Shown piece after piece: positions 36,136 to 46,094 of a stretch of DNA of 64,000 bases; position 1 is the stretch's first letter, and every line of letters starts with the position of its first letter. The notes beneath the pieces were generated by a model, which worked only from the letters and a program-made list of their open reading frames with translations, was not told the DNA's origin and made no database searches. Source of the DNA: Caulobacteraceae bacterium (lineage in GTDB: Bacteria; Pseudomonadota; Alphaproteobacteria; Caulobacterales; Caulobacteraceae); the NCBI GenBank assembly GCA_947441065.1, contig CANESI010000002.1:62001-126000 (forward strand), given 5' to 3'. The position numbers and the translations under genes are program-made.

Positions 36136-38079
36136 CTATTTTACAGCGCGGTTAGCCACCAGATCCTCGACCACCGACGGATCGGCAAGGGTTGAGGTGT
36201 CGCCCAGTGATCCCAGCTCATTTTCAGCAATCTTGCGCAGGATGCGGCGCATGATCTTGCCCGACCGGGTCTTGGGCAGGCCCGGTGCCCACTGGATGAT
36301 GTCGGGGGCGGCGAAGGGGCCGATCTCCTGACGCACCCAAAGGATCAGCTCCTTACGCAGGGCCTCGCTCGGCTCATGGGTATGGTCGAGGGTGACATAG
36401 GCATAGATGCCTTGGCCCTTAATATCGTGCGGATAGCCGACGACGGCCGCTTCGGTGACGCCGCTATGGCCGACCAGAGCGCTCTCGATCTCGGCGGTCC
36501 CGAGCCGGTGACCCGAGACATTGATCACATCATCGACGCGGCCTGTGATCCAGTAATAGCCATCCTCGTCGCGGCGGCAGCCATCGCCGGTAAAATACTT
36601 GCCGGGATAGGTGGTGAAATAGGTGGTGATGAAGCGTTCATGGTCGCCATAGACCGTGCGCATCTGTCCGGGCCAACTGTCGGTCAGGCAAAGATTGCCC
36701 TCAATCGCACCTTCCAGAACCAGACCCTCGGCATCGACCAGTTGTGGCTTGACGCCGGGCAGGGGCTTGGTCGCCGAGCCGGGCTTGGTGGCTGTCGCGC
36801 CGGGCAAGGGTGATATCAGGGCGGCCCCGGTTTCAGTCTGCCACCAGGTATCGACAATAGGGCAGCGGCCCTCGCCGACCACGCGGTTGTACCAGAGCCA
36901 GGCTTCTGGATTGATCGGCTCGCCGACCGAGCCGAGCAGGCGCAAGGACTTGCGCGAGGTGCGGGTGACCGGCTCGTCGCCCTCGCGCATCAGGGCGCGG
37001 ATGGCGGTGGGGGCGGTATAGAAGATCTCCACCTGATGTTTGTCGATCACCTGCCAGAACCGTGAGGCGTCAGGATAGTTGGGCACGCCCTCAAAGATCA
37101 GGGTCGTGGCGCCGTTGGCCAAGGGTCCATAGACAATATAGCTGTGGCCCGTGACCCAGCCGACATCGGCGGTGCACCAGAAGACCTCGCCGGGGCGATA
37201 GTCGAAAATCAGCTCGTGGGTATAGCTGGCCCAGGTCATATAGCCGCCGGTGGTGTGCAGCACGCCCTTGGGCTTGCCGGTCGAGCCGGAGGTATAGAGG
37301 ATGAACATCGCATCCTCCGCGCCCATCGGCTCTGGCGTGCACTCGGCGGGCACGGTTTCTCGGACGGCGCTGTAGGAAACATCGCGGCCCTCGACCATGG
37401 GCACATCTAGGCCCGTGCGAGTGATAACCAGAACGGTGGTGACCTCTGGGCAGGATTTGAGGGCCTCATCGACATTGGCCTTGAGCGGCACCTTGCGGCC
37501 GCCGCGCAGGCCCTCGTCGGCGGTGATGATCACATGGCTGTCGCAGTCCTGAACCCGCCCGGCGATGGAATCGGGTGAAAAGCCGCCAAAGACTACCGAA
37601 TGGACCGCGCCAATCCGGGCGCAGGCCAGCATGGCATAGGCCGCTTCGGGGATCATGGGCATATAGATGGTGACACGGTCGCCCTTCTTGACCCCCCGGC
37701 CCTTGAGGACATTGGCCATGCGGCAGGTCTCTTCATAGGCCTCACGATAGGTGATCTTGCGGCTCTGTGAGGGATCGTCCCCCTCCCAGATGATGGCCAC
37801 GGCCTCGCCCTTGTCGGCCAGATGCCGGTCTAGGCAATTGACTGACGCGTTCAGCACCCCATCGGCGAACCAGCGGATGCGAAAGTCTTCGGCCCGGAAC
37901 GACACGTCCTTGACGATGGTGAAGGGCGTGATCCAGTCCAGACGGCTGGCCACCTTGCGCCAGAACCCGTCCGTGTCGCTGGCCTCATGGGCCAGGGCCG
38001 CCTCATAGCCCGCCGCATCCATATGCGCTTTTTTGGCCCAGGCCTCGGGAACGGGGAACAGGTCAGTGGCATGGGACAT
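36136..38079 (-). CDS. acs: acetyl-CoA synthetase Acs
   Basis: Acs activates acetate to acetyl-CoA through acetyl-AMP. The 647-residue adenylate-forming enzyme has the phosphate-binding loop [19 protein letters not shown] at about 261-279 and DTWWQTETG. The hinge [21 protein letters not shown] and the C-terminal [11 protein letters not shown] follow. The last contains the lysine that is acetylated to switch the enzyme off in other bacteria. Length and motifs match Acs rather than propionyl-CoA synthetase. It is monocistronic and convergent with the protease gene. Confidence 0.97.
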   Translation of the reverse strand: MSHATDLFPVPEAWAKKAHMDAAGYEAALAHEASDTDGFWRKVASRLDWITPFTIVKDVSFRAEDFRIRWFADGVLNASVNCLDRHLADKGEAVAIIWEGDDPSQSRKITYREAYEETCRMANVLKGRGVKKGDRVTIYMPMIPEAAYAMLACARIGAVHSVVFGGFSPDSIAGRVQDCDSHVIITADEGLRGGRKVPLKANVDEALKSCPEVTTVLVITRTGLDVPMVEGRDVSYSAVRETVPAECTPEPMGAEDAMFILYTSGSTGKPKGVLHTTGGYMTWASYTHELIFDYRPGEVFWCTADVGWVTGHSYIVYGPLANGATTLIFEGVPNYPDASRFWQVIDKHQVEIFYTAPTAIRALMREGDEPVTRTSRKSLRLLGSVGEPINPEAWLWYNRVVGEGRCPIVDTWWQTETGAALISPLPGATATKPGSATKPLPGVKPQLVDAEGLVLEGAIEGNLCLTDSWPGQMRTVYGDHERFITTYFTTYPGKYFTGDGCRRDEDGYYWITGRVDDVINVSGHRLGTAEIESALVGHSGVTEAAVVGYPHDIKGQGIYAYVTLDHTHEPSEALRKELILWVRQEIGPFAAPDIIQWAPGLPKTRSGKIMRRILRKIAENELGSLGDTSTLADPSVVEDLVANRAVK

Positions 38080-38213
38080 GGTGCGGGCCTCCGGTTTTTA
38101 AGCTTTGCGAAGGAGTATGCTGACCAAGGGGTGGTGGCAAGGTCGGCGAGGCATCGCCGATCAGGTGACGCGGCCCTCTCAGCGGGTTATGACAGGCGGA
38201 ACGGAGACCTCAG

Positions 38214-38963
38214 ATGCTGCTCGCCCAATCGACCTGGCCCGAAATTGAGGCCTTCTTGACCCGCTCCAAGACGGTGATCATCCCCATTGGCTCTAATGAG
38301 CAGCATGGCCCGACGGGCCTTTTGGGCACCGATTGGATGTGCCCGGAGATCATTGCCCATGAGGCGCAAAAGGATGCCGATATTCTGGTCGGCCCGACCT
38401 TCAATATCGGTATGGCCCAGCACCATCTGGGCTTTCCCGGCACCATATCCCTTCGGCCCTCGACCTTCATTGCGGCCATTGGCGATTGGACAAGGTCGCT
38501 GGCGGCCCACGGCTTTGAGAAGATCTATTTCTTCAATGGTCACGGCGGCAATGTCGCGACCATTGAGGCGGCCTTTTCCGAGCTCTATGCCGAGGCCTCC
38601 TTTGCGCGCCAGCCGCGTGGCTATGCCTTGAAGCTGCGCAACTGGTGGGACCTAAATGGCATCAACCGTTTGGCCCAGACCCAGTTTCCGGTCGGTCACG
38701 GCAGCCATGCCACGCCGTCCGAGATCGCCGTCACCCAGTGGGCCTATCCCCACGCCATCAAGACGGCGGACTATAGCCCGACCATCGCCCCATCGGGTCC
38801 GATCCGCGAGGGTCTGGACTTCCGCGCCCGTCACCCCGATGGCCGCATGGGCTCTGACCCGGCGCTGGCGACACCGAAAAAGGGCGGGGAACTGGTGAGG
38901 GCCGCAGCGGCTGCGCTAATTACCGAGGTGGCCAGCTTCTCGGCTGAGCCCTTCTTGGTCTGA
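38214..38963 (+). CDS. creatininase family protein (metal-dependent amidohydrolase)
   Basis: The 249-residue protein has the creatininase/FAPy-deformylase fold. Metal ligands are visible in IPIGSNEQHGPTGLLGTD (Glu, His, Asp), FFNGHGGN and GSHATPSE. Known members cut creatinine, mycofactocin precursor or formamidopyrimidines. No mycofactocin or creatine genes are near, so the substrate is open. It converges with the Rieske-protein gene three bases apart. Confidence 0.88.
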   Translation: MLLAQSTWPEIEAFLTRSKTVIIPIGSNEQHGPTGLLGTDWMCPEIIAHEAQKDADILVGPTFNIGMAQHHLGFPGTISLRPSTFIAAIGDWTRSLAAHGFEKIYFFNGHGGNVATIEAAFSELYAEASFARQPRGYALKLRNWWDLNGINRLAQTQFPVGHGSHATPSEIAVTQWAYPHAIKTADYSPTIAPSGPIREGLDFRARHPDGRMGSDPALATPKKGGELVRAAAAALITEVASFSAEPFLV

Positions 38964-38966
38964 GGC

Positions 38967-39347
38967 CTATTTAACCACGACCATGCCGTCCCGGACCTCT
39001 ACCGGCCAAGGGCTCAAGGATCGTCCGGCGCAGGGGCCAGAGGTGCAAAGCCCGGTCTCTGGCGTGAAAAGGGCCCCGTGCCCCGCGCACAGGACATGAT
39101 TTCCATCGCGGGTCAGATAACGGTCCGGCCCGCCGGATAGCGGCCACCCGGCATGGGGACAGCTATCGACATAGCCGAGGGTCTGCCCGCCCCGCCGCAG
39201 GATAAAGCCCGAGAACAGGGCCTCATCTTGGCGAAAGATAAAGCCCTTGGCCCCCGGCTCAGCCACGTCGCTCAGGGCACACAGCACCGTGCCAGATGGG
39301 GGTCGGGCGGGATTGAAGGTGGGATCGTGCGAGACAAGCCGGGTCAT
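38967..39347 (-). CDS. Rieske [2Fe-2S] domain protein
   Basis: This 126-residue protein is a single Rieske domain. The cluster motifs are C-P-H in VDSCPHAGWPL and C-x2-H in HVLCAGHGALF, followed by TGLCTSGPCAG and a terminal VRDGMVVVK. Stand-alone Rieske proteins serve as small ferredoxins or scavenge oxidants; no oxygenase gene accompanies it. The ATG at 39347 is chosen over the longer open frame. It is last in the tsaD-gpsA-yciI unit, ten bases after yciI. Confidence 0.9.
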   Translation of the reverse strand: MTRLVSHDPTFNPARPPSGTVLCALSDVAEPGAKGFIFRQDEALFSGFILRRGGQTLGYVDSCPHAGWPLSGGPDRYLTRDGNHVLCAGHGALFTPETGLCTSGPCAGRSLSPWPVEVRDGMVVVK

Positions 39348-39357
39348 GGTTAGGAGC

Positions 39358-39645
39358 CTAGCCGAGGGCTCCCAAGGTGACCTTCCAGCCCATGATCTCG
39401 CTGCGCTCAAACAGGCCTGCAATGGCATAGGGATCTTGGTCAGCAAAGGCCTGGACCTGATCGCGGCTGTCGGCGTCGAAAACCAGAATGGAGCCCGCCA
39501 TCTCGCCGTTATCGGACAGGATCGGACCGGCCACCTTCAGAGGCAAGGGGTGATCACGCACATAGGCCAGATGGGCTTCGCGCGTGGCCATACGGAGGGC
39601 AAGGCTGTCGGCGCGGTCGTGGCAGATCAGAACATAGAGGGCCAT
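39358..39645 (-). CDS. YciI family protein
   Basis: This 95-residue ferredoxin-like-fold protein of the YCII family starts MALYVLICHDRADSLALR. It has the conserved His (ICHD) and Asp residues, and the DPYAIAGLFERSEIMGWKV C-terminal motif. The biochemical role of YciI-like proteins is poorly known. In alphaproteobacteria the gene regularly follows gpsA, as it does here. Confidence 0.92.
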   Translation of the reverse strand: MALYVLICHDRADSLALRMATREAHLAYVRDHPLPLKVAGPILSDNGEMAGSILVFDADSRDQVQAFADQDPYAIAGLFERSEIMGWKVTLGALG

Positions 39646-39670
39646 ATTTATGTTTTCCTTGGTGTGAATC

Positions 39671-40687
39671 TTAAGCATCGTGTTCGGGGCGAATGGGTCT
39701 GGATAGAAGCCTGTCTATAGCCCCGTCCAGATCGATTTCTCCGGCCAAGACCGCCGCGACGGCCTCGCATATGGGGGTTTCAACCCCAAGCTTGGCGGCG
39801 AGAGCCCGCACGGCGGGGGCTGAGGCGACCCCTTCGGCGACACTGAGCTTGCCCGATAGGGCCTCAGCGAGACCTATCCCCCGACCGAGGGCTAGGCCCA
39901 CACTCATATTACGTGACTGATGACTAGAACAGGTCAGGACCAGATCGCCCAGTCCGCAGAGCCCGGCGAGGGTTTCGGCCTCTGCCCCGAGGGCCACCGC
40001 GAGCCGGGTCATTTCGGCAAAGCCTCGGGTAACAATGGCGGCATGGGCGCTACGGCCTAAGGCGCGTCCTTCAACCACGCCGCAGGCAATGGCCAGCACA
40101 TTCTTCATGGCCCCACCCGCTTCGGCCCCGATCAGATCGGTGGCCAGATAGGGCCGAAAGGTTCGGGTCCCCAGATGGTCGGCGAGCGCCCGGCCAAGGG
40201 CCTCGTCGGCGCAGGCCAAGGTGACGGCGGTCGGCAGACCCTTAGCCACCTCACCGGCAAAACTGGGGCCTGACAGGACGGCGATGGGTTGGCCGGGCAA
40301 GGTCTCTTCGGCCACCTCGGTCATCAGCTTCAGTGAGCCCTGCTCGATACCCTTGGCGCAAAGGATGATCGGGGTTGGGGGCTGGATATGGGCCGCAAGG
40401 GCGCTCAAGGTCGCGCGCATATGTTGGGCAGGCGGCACAGCAAGGATCAGGTCGCAGGTTGCGAGCTCTGCCAAATCTGAGCGGGCCGTGATGCTGGAGG
40501 CCAGCGTCACACCGGGCAGGAAGAGAGGGTTTTCGTGATCCTTATTGATCTGGTCCGCCACCTCCGGCTCGCGGGCCCAAAGGGTAACGGCCCGCCCCGA
40601 TCCAGCGCAGACCTGCGCCAAGGCTGTGCCCCAAGCGCCTGCACCCAGAATGCCGACATGGGAAAAGGTTCGGCCAGCTATGGTCAT
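39671..40687 (-). CDS. gpsA: glycerol-3-phosphate dehydrogenase [NAD(P)+] GpsA
   Basis: GpsA reduces dihydroxyacetone phosphate to sn-glycerol-3-phosphate for phospholipids. The 338-residue product has the Rossmann motif [14 protein letters not shown], the CAKGIEQGS segment and [19 protein letters not shown]. The catalytic lysine is in [13 protein letters not shown], and [16 protein letters not shown] also occurs. It starts inside the tsaD stop (four-base overlap). Confidence 0.97.
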   Translation of the reverse strand: MTIAGRTFSHVGILGAGAWGTALAQVCAGSGRAVTLWAREPEVADQINKDHENPLFLPGVTLASSITARSDLAELATCDLILAVPPAQHMRATLSALAAHIQPPTPIILCAKGIEQGSLKLMTEVAEETLPGQPIAVLSGPSFAGEVAKGLPTAVTLACADEALGRALADHLGTRTFRPYLATDLIGAEAGGAMKNVLAIACGVVEGRALGRSAHAAIVTRGFAEMTRLAVALGAEAETLAGLCGLGDLVLTCSSHQSRNMSVGLALGRGIGLAEALSGKLSVAEGVASAPAVRALAAKLGVETPICEAVAAVLAGEIDLDGAIDRLLSRPIRPEHDA

Positions 40688-41796
40688 GCCTTGGCCCCCT
40701 TACGGCTGGGCTTGTGGATCGGATTGGACGCCGCCATCGCCTCATCAAGGGGCCATCTTGGCCTTGCGGCCACATCCAATGGATCCGTCAGGCCAAGAAC
40801 CAGTCGTTCCGCACCTGCAAGCGCGATCATGGCCGCATTATCGGTGCAGTATCGCAGCGGCGGCGCCGCAAAGCTGTAGCCCTGTTTTTCGCAGGCTGCC
40901 AGTAGGGCCGCGCGCACGGTGCCATTGGCTGCAACGCCGCCAGCGACCACGAACCGGCGATCTTTTGGGCCACGATCTTGCCCATGGAGCGCCATAGCCC
41001 GCTCGGTCCGCTCGGTCAGTTGGCGGGCAATGGCCCCTTGCACTGCGGCAGCAAGGTCGCGGCGCTCATCCTCGGTGGTCAAGGTCACAGCTATGCGTGC
41101 GGCGGCGGTCTTGAGACCCGAAAAGGAAAAGTCGCAGTCCTGCCGACCCAAAAGGGCTATGGGCAGGGGGTAGCGAGTGGGGTCGCCGCCCTCAGCCAGT
41201 CTTTCCAGCGCCGGGCCACCGGGATAGGGCAGGCCCATGGTCTTGGCGATCTTGTCAAAGGCCTCACCGGCGGCATCGTCAATGGTGGTGCCCAGTCGCT
41301 GGCAGCGACCAATCCCCGCCACATCCAAAAGCTGGCAATGGCCGCCAGAGGTCAGCAAAAGCAAGAAGGGATAGGCGACATCGGCCTCTAGCCGCGCCGA
41401 TACTGCATGGCCCTCGAGGTGGTTGACCGCCATCAGCGGCAGGCCGCGCGCTAGGGCAATGGCCTTTCCCGCCGATAGGCCCACCATCACCCCGCCGACC
41501 AATCCTGGCCCAGCGGTTGCTGCCACACCATCGAGGTCCTCATAGCCAAGACCCGCCTCGTCCATGGCCGCGCGGATGACATGATCGATGGCCTCGACAT
41601 GGGCTCTGGCGGCAATTTCAGGCACGACACCGCCAAAGGGGGCGTGTTTGGCGATCTGGCTATCGATAATGCTGGACAGGACCACCGAGCCTTCGGGACC
41701 CAGACGAACCACCGACGCGGCGGTTTCGTCGCAGCTGGTTTCTATCCCCAGTACGGTTACGGTGGCGGTCGAGTGGGCTGCGGCGGACGGGCTCAT
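40684..41796 (-). CDS. tsaD: tRNA threonylcarbamoyltransferase TsaD
   Basis: TsaD is the catalytic subunit that forms N6-threonylcarbamoyl-adenosine at position 37 of ANN-reading tRNAs. The 370-residue ASKHA-fold protein begins [15 protein letters not shown] and has the metal-binding [21 protein letters not shown] and [11 protein letters not shown] are also visible. The open frame reaches far into antisense hemC; the ATG at 41796 gives the family start, with 41832 as a second choice. The gene is divergent from hemC with 66 bp between them. Confidence 0.96.
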   Translation of the reverse strand: MSPSAAAHSTATVTVLGIETSCDETAASVVRLGPEGSVVLSSIIDSQIAKHAPFGGVVPEIAARAHVEAIDHVIRAAMDEAGLGYEDLDGVAATAGPGLVGGVMVGLSAGKAIALARGLPLMAVNHLEGHAVSARLEADVAYPFLLLLTSGGHCQLLDVAGIGRCQRLGTTIDDAAGEAFDKIAKTMGLPYPGGPALERLAEGGDPTRYPLPIALLGRQDCDFSFSGLKTAAARIAVTLTTEDERRDLAAAVQGAIARQLTERTERAMALHGQDRGPKDRRFVVAGGVAANGTVRAALLAACEKQGYSFAAPPLRYCTDNAAMIALAGAERLVLGLTDPLDVAARPRWPLDEAMAASNPIHKPSRKGAKA

Positions 41797-41862
41797 AGGT
41801 TGCGGTCTAGCCGCCTCTCCTGTAGCAGGCATATATTGTCCCTCCGAGGTAGCCTTCCGCCC

Positions 41863-42834
41863 GTGCTTAAGCAACCTTCTGTCCGAATTGGCACGCGCGC
41901 CTCGAAGCTGGCCCTGACCCAGAGCCGCATGATGCAGGCCCGTATTGTTGCAGCCCTTGGCGGCGCGCCTGAGTACGCTGACCGGATTGCGCCCCTGGTC
42001 GAGATTACCACATCGGGCGACCGTATTCAGGATCGCCGACTGCTGGAGGTGGGTGGCAAGGCGCTTTTTACCAAGGAAATCGAAGAGGCGCTGCTCGACG
42101 GCCGCATTGATTGCGCCGTCCATTCGCTCAAGGATGTCCCCGCAGAACTGCCCGCAGGTCTGATTATAGCGGCGGTGCCAGAGCGTGAAGATCCGCGCGA
42201 TGCCTTCTTGTCTCTGCACTATGACCGGCTGGAAGACCTGCCCCAAGGCGCGCGGCTGGGGACGGCCAGCCTTCGTCGCCAAGCCCAATGTCTGAGCGTC
42301 CGGCCCGATCTTGAGATCGTCATGACGCGCGGCAATGTTGATACCCGTATTGCCAAGCTGGAGCGCGGCGAGGCCGATGCCATCTTGCTCGCCCTGTCTG
42401 GACTGAACCGGCTCGGCCTTGGTCACCTGCCGCGCTCTTTGCTCGACCCTGTGGCGTCGCCGCCCGCACCGGGCCAAGGGGCGCTGGCCATCGAGACCCG
42501 GATCGAGGATGCGGGCGCGCTCTGGGTTCAGGCCCTGCACCATCTGCCAACCGCTTTGGCGGTTGCGGCTGAGCGCGGCGCGCTTGAGGCCCTTGAAGGG
42601 TCTTGCCGCACCGCCATCGGAGCCCATGCCAGAACCCTCGGCAGTCTGATGACCCTGACGGTGGAGGCCTTGACGCCGATGGGCGAAGAGCGTTTCCGGC
42701 AAGAGGGCACGCTCGATCTCGCAACGCTCGGCACCGATGCTCAGAGATTGAAGGCCGTGCGCGATTTTGGCCATGGCATGGGGATCTTGATCCAAGCGGC
42801 TGGCGGCGATCGCCTGCTGCTGCCGGAACATTAG
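41863..42834 (+). CDS. hemC: porphobilinogen deaminase HemC
   Basis: HemC joins four porphobilinogens to hydroxymethylbilane on its dipyrromethane cofactor. The 323-residue product starts [16 protein letters not shown] and has [11 protein letters not shown]. The substrate arginines are in [11 protein letters not shown], and the cofactor Cys is in [12 protein letters not shown]. The GTG at 41863 is the start; the frame is open upstream in antisense tsaD. It heads hemC-hemD-mic60-like-hemY. Confidence 0.97.
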   Translation: MLKQPSVRIGTRASKLALTQSRMMQARIVAALGGAPEYADRIAPLVEITTSGDRIQDRRLLEVGGKALFTKEIEEALLDGRIDCAVHSLKDVPAELPAGLIIAAVPEREDPRDAFLSLHYDRLEDLPQGARLGTASLRRQAQCLSVRPDLEIVMTRGNVDTRIAKLERGEADAILLALSGLNRLGLGHLPRSLLDPVASPPAPGQGALAIETRIEDAGALWVQALHHLPTALAVAAERGALEALEGSCRTAIGAHARTLGSLMTLTVEALTPMGEERFRQEGTLDLATLGTDAQRLKAVRDFGHGMGILIQAAGGDRLLLPEH

Positions 42835-42842
42835 GCTTAAGG

Positions 42843-43520
42843 GTGCGCGTCTGGGTCACCCGCGCTCAGCCTCAAGCCGCCGCCACCGCCGAGCGGCTGG
42901 TCCAGAGGGGCCATGAACCGGTGGTCCAACCCCTGATCGAGACGCGCATAGTGCCGGTGGCGCTGGAGAGTTTGGCGGGTGCTGGGGCCTTGGCCTTTAC
43001 CAGTCAGACCGCGATCGACGCGGCCCTGTCGCAAGGGCTTGTCCCAGCCTTGGCCGATCTGCCGGTTTTTGCGGTTGGTGATGCCACGGCAGAGGCGGCC
43101 CACCGGGCAGGCTTTAAACAGGTTCATTCGGCCGCCGGAACGGTCACCGATTTGGCGGCGCTGATCCTCTCAATCCCTCCTTCATGGCAAGGCGATCTGG
43201 TCCATTTGAGCGCGCGCCAACCCGCAGGAGACCTGACCGGTCTGCTCGAAAAGGCCGGTTGTACGGCGCGGCGGGTCACCCTCTATGAGACGATTGACGC
43301 CGCGAAAGGCGAGGTTCCGGAGGCTGTAGAGGCGATTCTCATTCATTCGGCCAAGGCTGCGCGACGGGCAGCGGCCATGATTTCTCCCGATGCAGCGCGA
43401 AATATGTGTCTTTTTGGTCTCTCTGAAGCCGCACTTACGCCATTAAACGCAATAAAGTTCCGTCAAAGGGCTGTTGCACCGATTGCGAACGAAGCTTCAA
43501 TCCTTAGTCTGTTAGATTAG
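42843..43520 (+). CDS. hemD: uroporphyrinogen-III synthase HemD
   Basis: HemD closes and inverts ring D of hydroxymethylbilane to make uroporphyrinogen III. HemD sequences are very divergent; here [16 protein letters not shown] at the start, [28 protein letters not shown] and the late [10 protein letters not shown] are the recognised landmarks. The 225-residue length and position eight bases after hemC settle the assignment. The GTG at 42843 is the start. Confidence 0.93.
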   Translation: MRVWVTRAQPQAAATAERLVQRGHEPVVQPLIETRIVPVALESLAGAGALAFTSQTAIDAALSQGLVPALADLPVFAVGDATAEAAHRAGFKQVHSAAGTVTDLAALILSIPPSWQGDLVHLSARQPAGDLTGLLEKAGCTARRVTLYETIDAAKGEVPEAVEAILIHSAKAARRAAAMISPDAARNMCLFGLSEAALTPLNAIKFRQRAVAPIANEASILSLLD

Positions 43521-43576
43521 ACATCAAACACCGTGAGGCCGCATCTGGCGGCAAGAGAACCTGCAGGCCTTCGATT

Positions 43577-44467
43577 ATGGAACCCGATCACAGCACGGCC
43601 CCAAACTTTGGAACCTCGCCCGTCGCGCGGCGTCGACCGCTGTTGGGTCTGGGCTTCTGGTTGTCGATGGTTTTCGGCCTGGTCTGTATCGGGCTCGGTA
43701 TCTTTATCGGCCTCTATGGCCCGCAGGTCTTTCGGCAAGGGGGACCATCAGCCAGTCCAGCGGCCAGTGTAATCGGCGCGGTTTTGCCGCCCGCTACGGG
43801 TCCATCCGATTCTGTCAGGGCACCGGCGGAAGAGGTCGCGGTTGAGTCGCCTCGGCCCGCGGTTGCGGACGCGGAACTGTTTGCCATTAACCAGCGGGTC
43901 GGACGATTAGAGGCGGATCAGCATGATCAGGCTGCAGCAGCGGCCTCAGCCTTGGCGGCGTCAGCCCTGCAGCAGGCGGCGCAGTCTTCGCAGCCCTTTG
44001 ACGAGGACCTCAAGGCGGTTGAGCCGCTCTTGCCGGCCAATACAGATCTGCGGGCCTTGCGCCGTCTCGCCCAGATCGGCGCTCCGACCCGCTCAGCCCT
44101 CGCCAGCAGCTTTCCAGAGGTTGCCGCAAAGGCCGCGGTCGCCGCGCGCACGCCGGGCAAGGATTCGGGCCCCTTTGCTGAGGCCCTTCATGTTCTGGCC
44201 TCCATCGTCACCATTCGGCGTGTCGACAAGGTCACCGGCAAGGGCCCGGATGCGGTTTTAGCGCGCGCCGAGCGACTGCTGAATGACGGCGAGCTTGATG
44301 CGACCCTAAAGGCCTTGGACGATCTGCCTAAGGACGCGCAACTGTCCATGACCCAATGGCGGTCGGGATTGGAGCGGCGAGCCGAATTGGATCGACAGAT
44401 TGGTGCCCTGCGCGCCTCGGCCCTTAAGGCTCTGAGCCAGTCGGCCGGCCGGGCGGTTGGCTCATGA
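43577..44467 (+). CDS. mitofilin/Mic60-like inner-membrane protein
   Basis: The 296-residue protein has one membrane segment (about 26-47) and a Pro/Ala-rich periplasmic linker. A short Ala-rich helical stretch (about 110-135) may be a coiled coil. The C-terminal domain has mitofilin features (LAQIGAPTRSALASSFPEV, IVTIRRVDKVTGKGPDAVLARAERLLNDGELDATLKALDDLP). Alphaproteobacterial Mic60 relatives bend the inner membrane and are encoded beside hemY, as here. The coiled coil is much shorter than in mitochondrial Mic60. The next gene overlaps it by four bases. Confidence 0.83.
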   Translation: MEPDHSTAPNFGTSPVARRRPLLGLGFWLSMVFGLVCIGLGIFIGLYGPQVFRQGGPSASPAASVIGAVLPPATGPSDSVRAPAEEVAVESPRPAVADAELFAINQRVGRLEADQHDQAAAAASALAASALQQAAQSSQPFDEDLKAVEPLLPANTDLRALRRLAQIGAPTRSALASSFPEVAAKAAVAARTPGKDSGPFAEALHVLASIVTIRRVDKVTGKGPDAVLARAERLLNDGELDATLKALDDLPKDAQLSMTQWRSGLERRAELDRQIGALRASALKALSQSAGRAVGS

Positions 44468-46005
44468 TCCGGGTCGCCTTCATACTGTTTTTCGTCTGCG
44501 TCGCCGCTGTCATCGGCCTGTCGGTGACCGGTGCGCCGGGTCAGGCGACGGTCGAATGGTTGGGCTGGCGCCTCGACATGACGGCGGCAGCGGCCCTGTT
44601 GGCGGTGGTCTTTACCTCCCTAATTGCAACCCTCTTCTGGCAAGGCCTGATCTGGTTGATCGGCATGCCGCGCCGCGCCGCCTTGGCCCGCGCGGAAACC
44701 CGCCGTCGACAAGGCAACGAGGTTCTGACGCGCGGCTTTCTGGCCGCAGCAGCAGGCGACGGATCTGAGGCGAGGCGCTTGGGTCAAAAGGCCGCCGATC
44801 TTGCCCAGGACACCCCAGCCTTGGTTCGTCTGTTGGCGGCGCAGGCGGCCGAGGCGGCGGGAGACGCTGCGGCGGTTCAAGCGGCCTATACCGCCATGCT
44901 TGGTTTTCCGGATATGCGGCTTGCCGCCCATCGAGGCCTGATGCAAGCGGCCCTTCTACAGGGTGACCGCGCCAAGGCCCTTCGTCATGCGCAAGAGGCC
45001 TATGACTTGGCCAAGACGGCGCGCTGGGCTTGGCGGGCTGTGTTCGAGCATCAACTTCAAAGCGCCGATTGGCCGGAGGCCTTGGCCCTCTTGAAGGGTG
45101 CGCAGGAACGAAAGATCGTCTCGCCGATTGTCGCTGACCGTGGCCGCGCCGCCCTCTTGGCTGCGACAGCGGCGGGATTTGAGAACCAGATTGATGATCG
45201 GGCGCGGGTTCAGGCGCTCGATCTAGCCCTTCAGGCCACCAAACTTCAGCCAGGCTTTGCGCCGGGGGCGGTTATGGCCGCCCGGCTTTTGCAGGCCGAC
45301 GGCAAGGCCTCTAAGGCCTCTTCTTTGATTGAGACGGCGTGGCGCTCTGGTCCCCACCCCGCCCTTTGGCTTGCCTATAGGGACCTGAACACCCAAGAGA
45401 CCCCAAGGGCCCGCGCGGCCCGTTTGCAGGCCTTGGCGGCGCTTAACCCCGGTCATCGCGAAAGCCAGATCCTGATGGTCGAGCAGGCCCTGCTGCTGGC
45501 CGATCCCGCCGCTGCCCTGACCTTTGCCTCGGTCCTGCTCGAGCCTGATATTGCGCCGACCGCTCGGCTTTGCGGCCTTATGGCCCGTGTCCATTTTGCG
45601 GCCCATCGCTCGGATGAGGCGCGCGCCTGGATCGCGCGGGGGGCCTCTGCGCCGCAAGAGCCGGACTGGTCTGATCTTGATCCCGAAGGCCGGGCCTTTG
45701 CCTATACGCCCGGCGATTGGGCGCGCCTGTCTGTGGCCTATGCCGAGACCGGGGAGTTGATCCATCCGCGCTTTGAGCGCCGAGAGCGGTCGATCAGTGA
45801 GTTGCCCTCCCTGCCCTCGGCCTACGAGGCCTCCGCACCCTTTGTCGCCGCCGCCGCCTCACCCATTGGCGCGGCACCTATACCCGATGATCCAGGCCCA
45901 ATGGGGGATGGGATCAACCTGTCAGCCTCTGATGTCAGCGCCTCCATGACCCGAAGGTCTGCGCCGCGCCGCCGCTTAGGCACTAAGCCCCGGCCCATCC
46001 AATAG
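44464..46005 (+). CDS. hemY: HemY-type TPR membrane protein
   Basis: This 513-residue protein has two N-terminal membrane segments (about 3-21 and 38-60) and the HemY_N domain. A long array of tetratricopeptide-like helices follows (for example AAHRGLMQAALLQGDRAKALRHAQEAYDLA). The C-terminal 80 residues are Pro/Ser-rich. It is the proteobacterial haem-operon HemY, whose role is unclear, and not the Bacillus protoporphyrinogen oxidase of that name; hemJ fills that role here. It overlaps the Mic60-like gene by four bases. Confidence 0.88.
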   Translation: MIRVAFILFFVCVAAVIGLSVTGAPGQATVEWLGWRLDMTAAAALLAVVFTSLIATLFWQGLIWLIGMPRRAALARAETRRRQGNEVLTRGFLAAAAGDGSEARRLGQKAADLAQDTPALVRLLAAQAAEAAGDAAAVQAAYTAMLGFPDMRLAAHRGLMQAALLQGDRAKALRHAQEAYDLAKTARWAWRAVFEHQLQSADWPEALALLKGAQERKIVSPIVADRGRAALLAATAAGFENQIDDRARVQALDLALQATKLQPGFAPGAVMAARLLQADGKASKASSLIETAWRSGPHPALWLAYRDLNTQETPRARAARLQALAALNPGHRESQILMVEQALLLADPAAALTFASVLLEPDIAPTARLCGLMARVHFAAHRSDEARAWIARGASAPQEPDWSDLDPEGRAFAYTPGDWARLSVAYAETGELIHPRFERRERSISELPSLPSAYEASAPFVAAAASPIGAAPIPDDPGPMGDGINLSASDVSASMTRRSAPRRRLGTKPRPIQ

Positions 46006-46036
46006 GTCCCCTCAGGGCGGCTTGACCCCGCAGAGG

Positions 46037-46063
46037 ATTATTGGCAGTCTTGTTGCCAATAAT
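46037..46063. promoter_or_regulatory. 27-bp perfect inverted repeat upstream of the GST gene
   Basis: ATTATTGGCA, seven bases, TGCCAATAAT: ten-bp perfect arms (46037-46046 and 46054-46063). It sits 31 bp before the GST start and lacks a T-tract, so a protein-binding site is more likely than a terminator. The regulator is unknown. Confidence 0.5.
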
Positions 46064-46094
46064 AATCATGCCTGTTTGCCTGTCGGAGGACCCC

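Noticed and set aside
41797-42831. 345-codon N-terminal extension of tsaD
   Set aside because: It is antisense to hemC and precedes the conserved TsaD start; only frame openness supports it.
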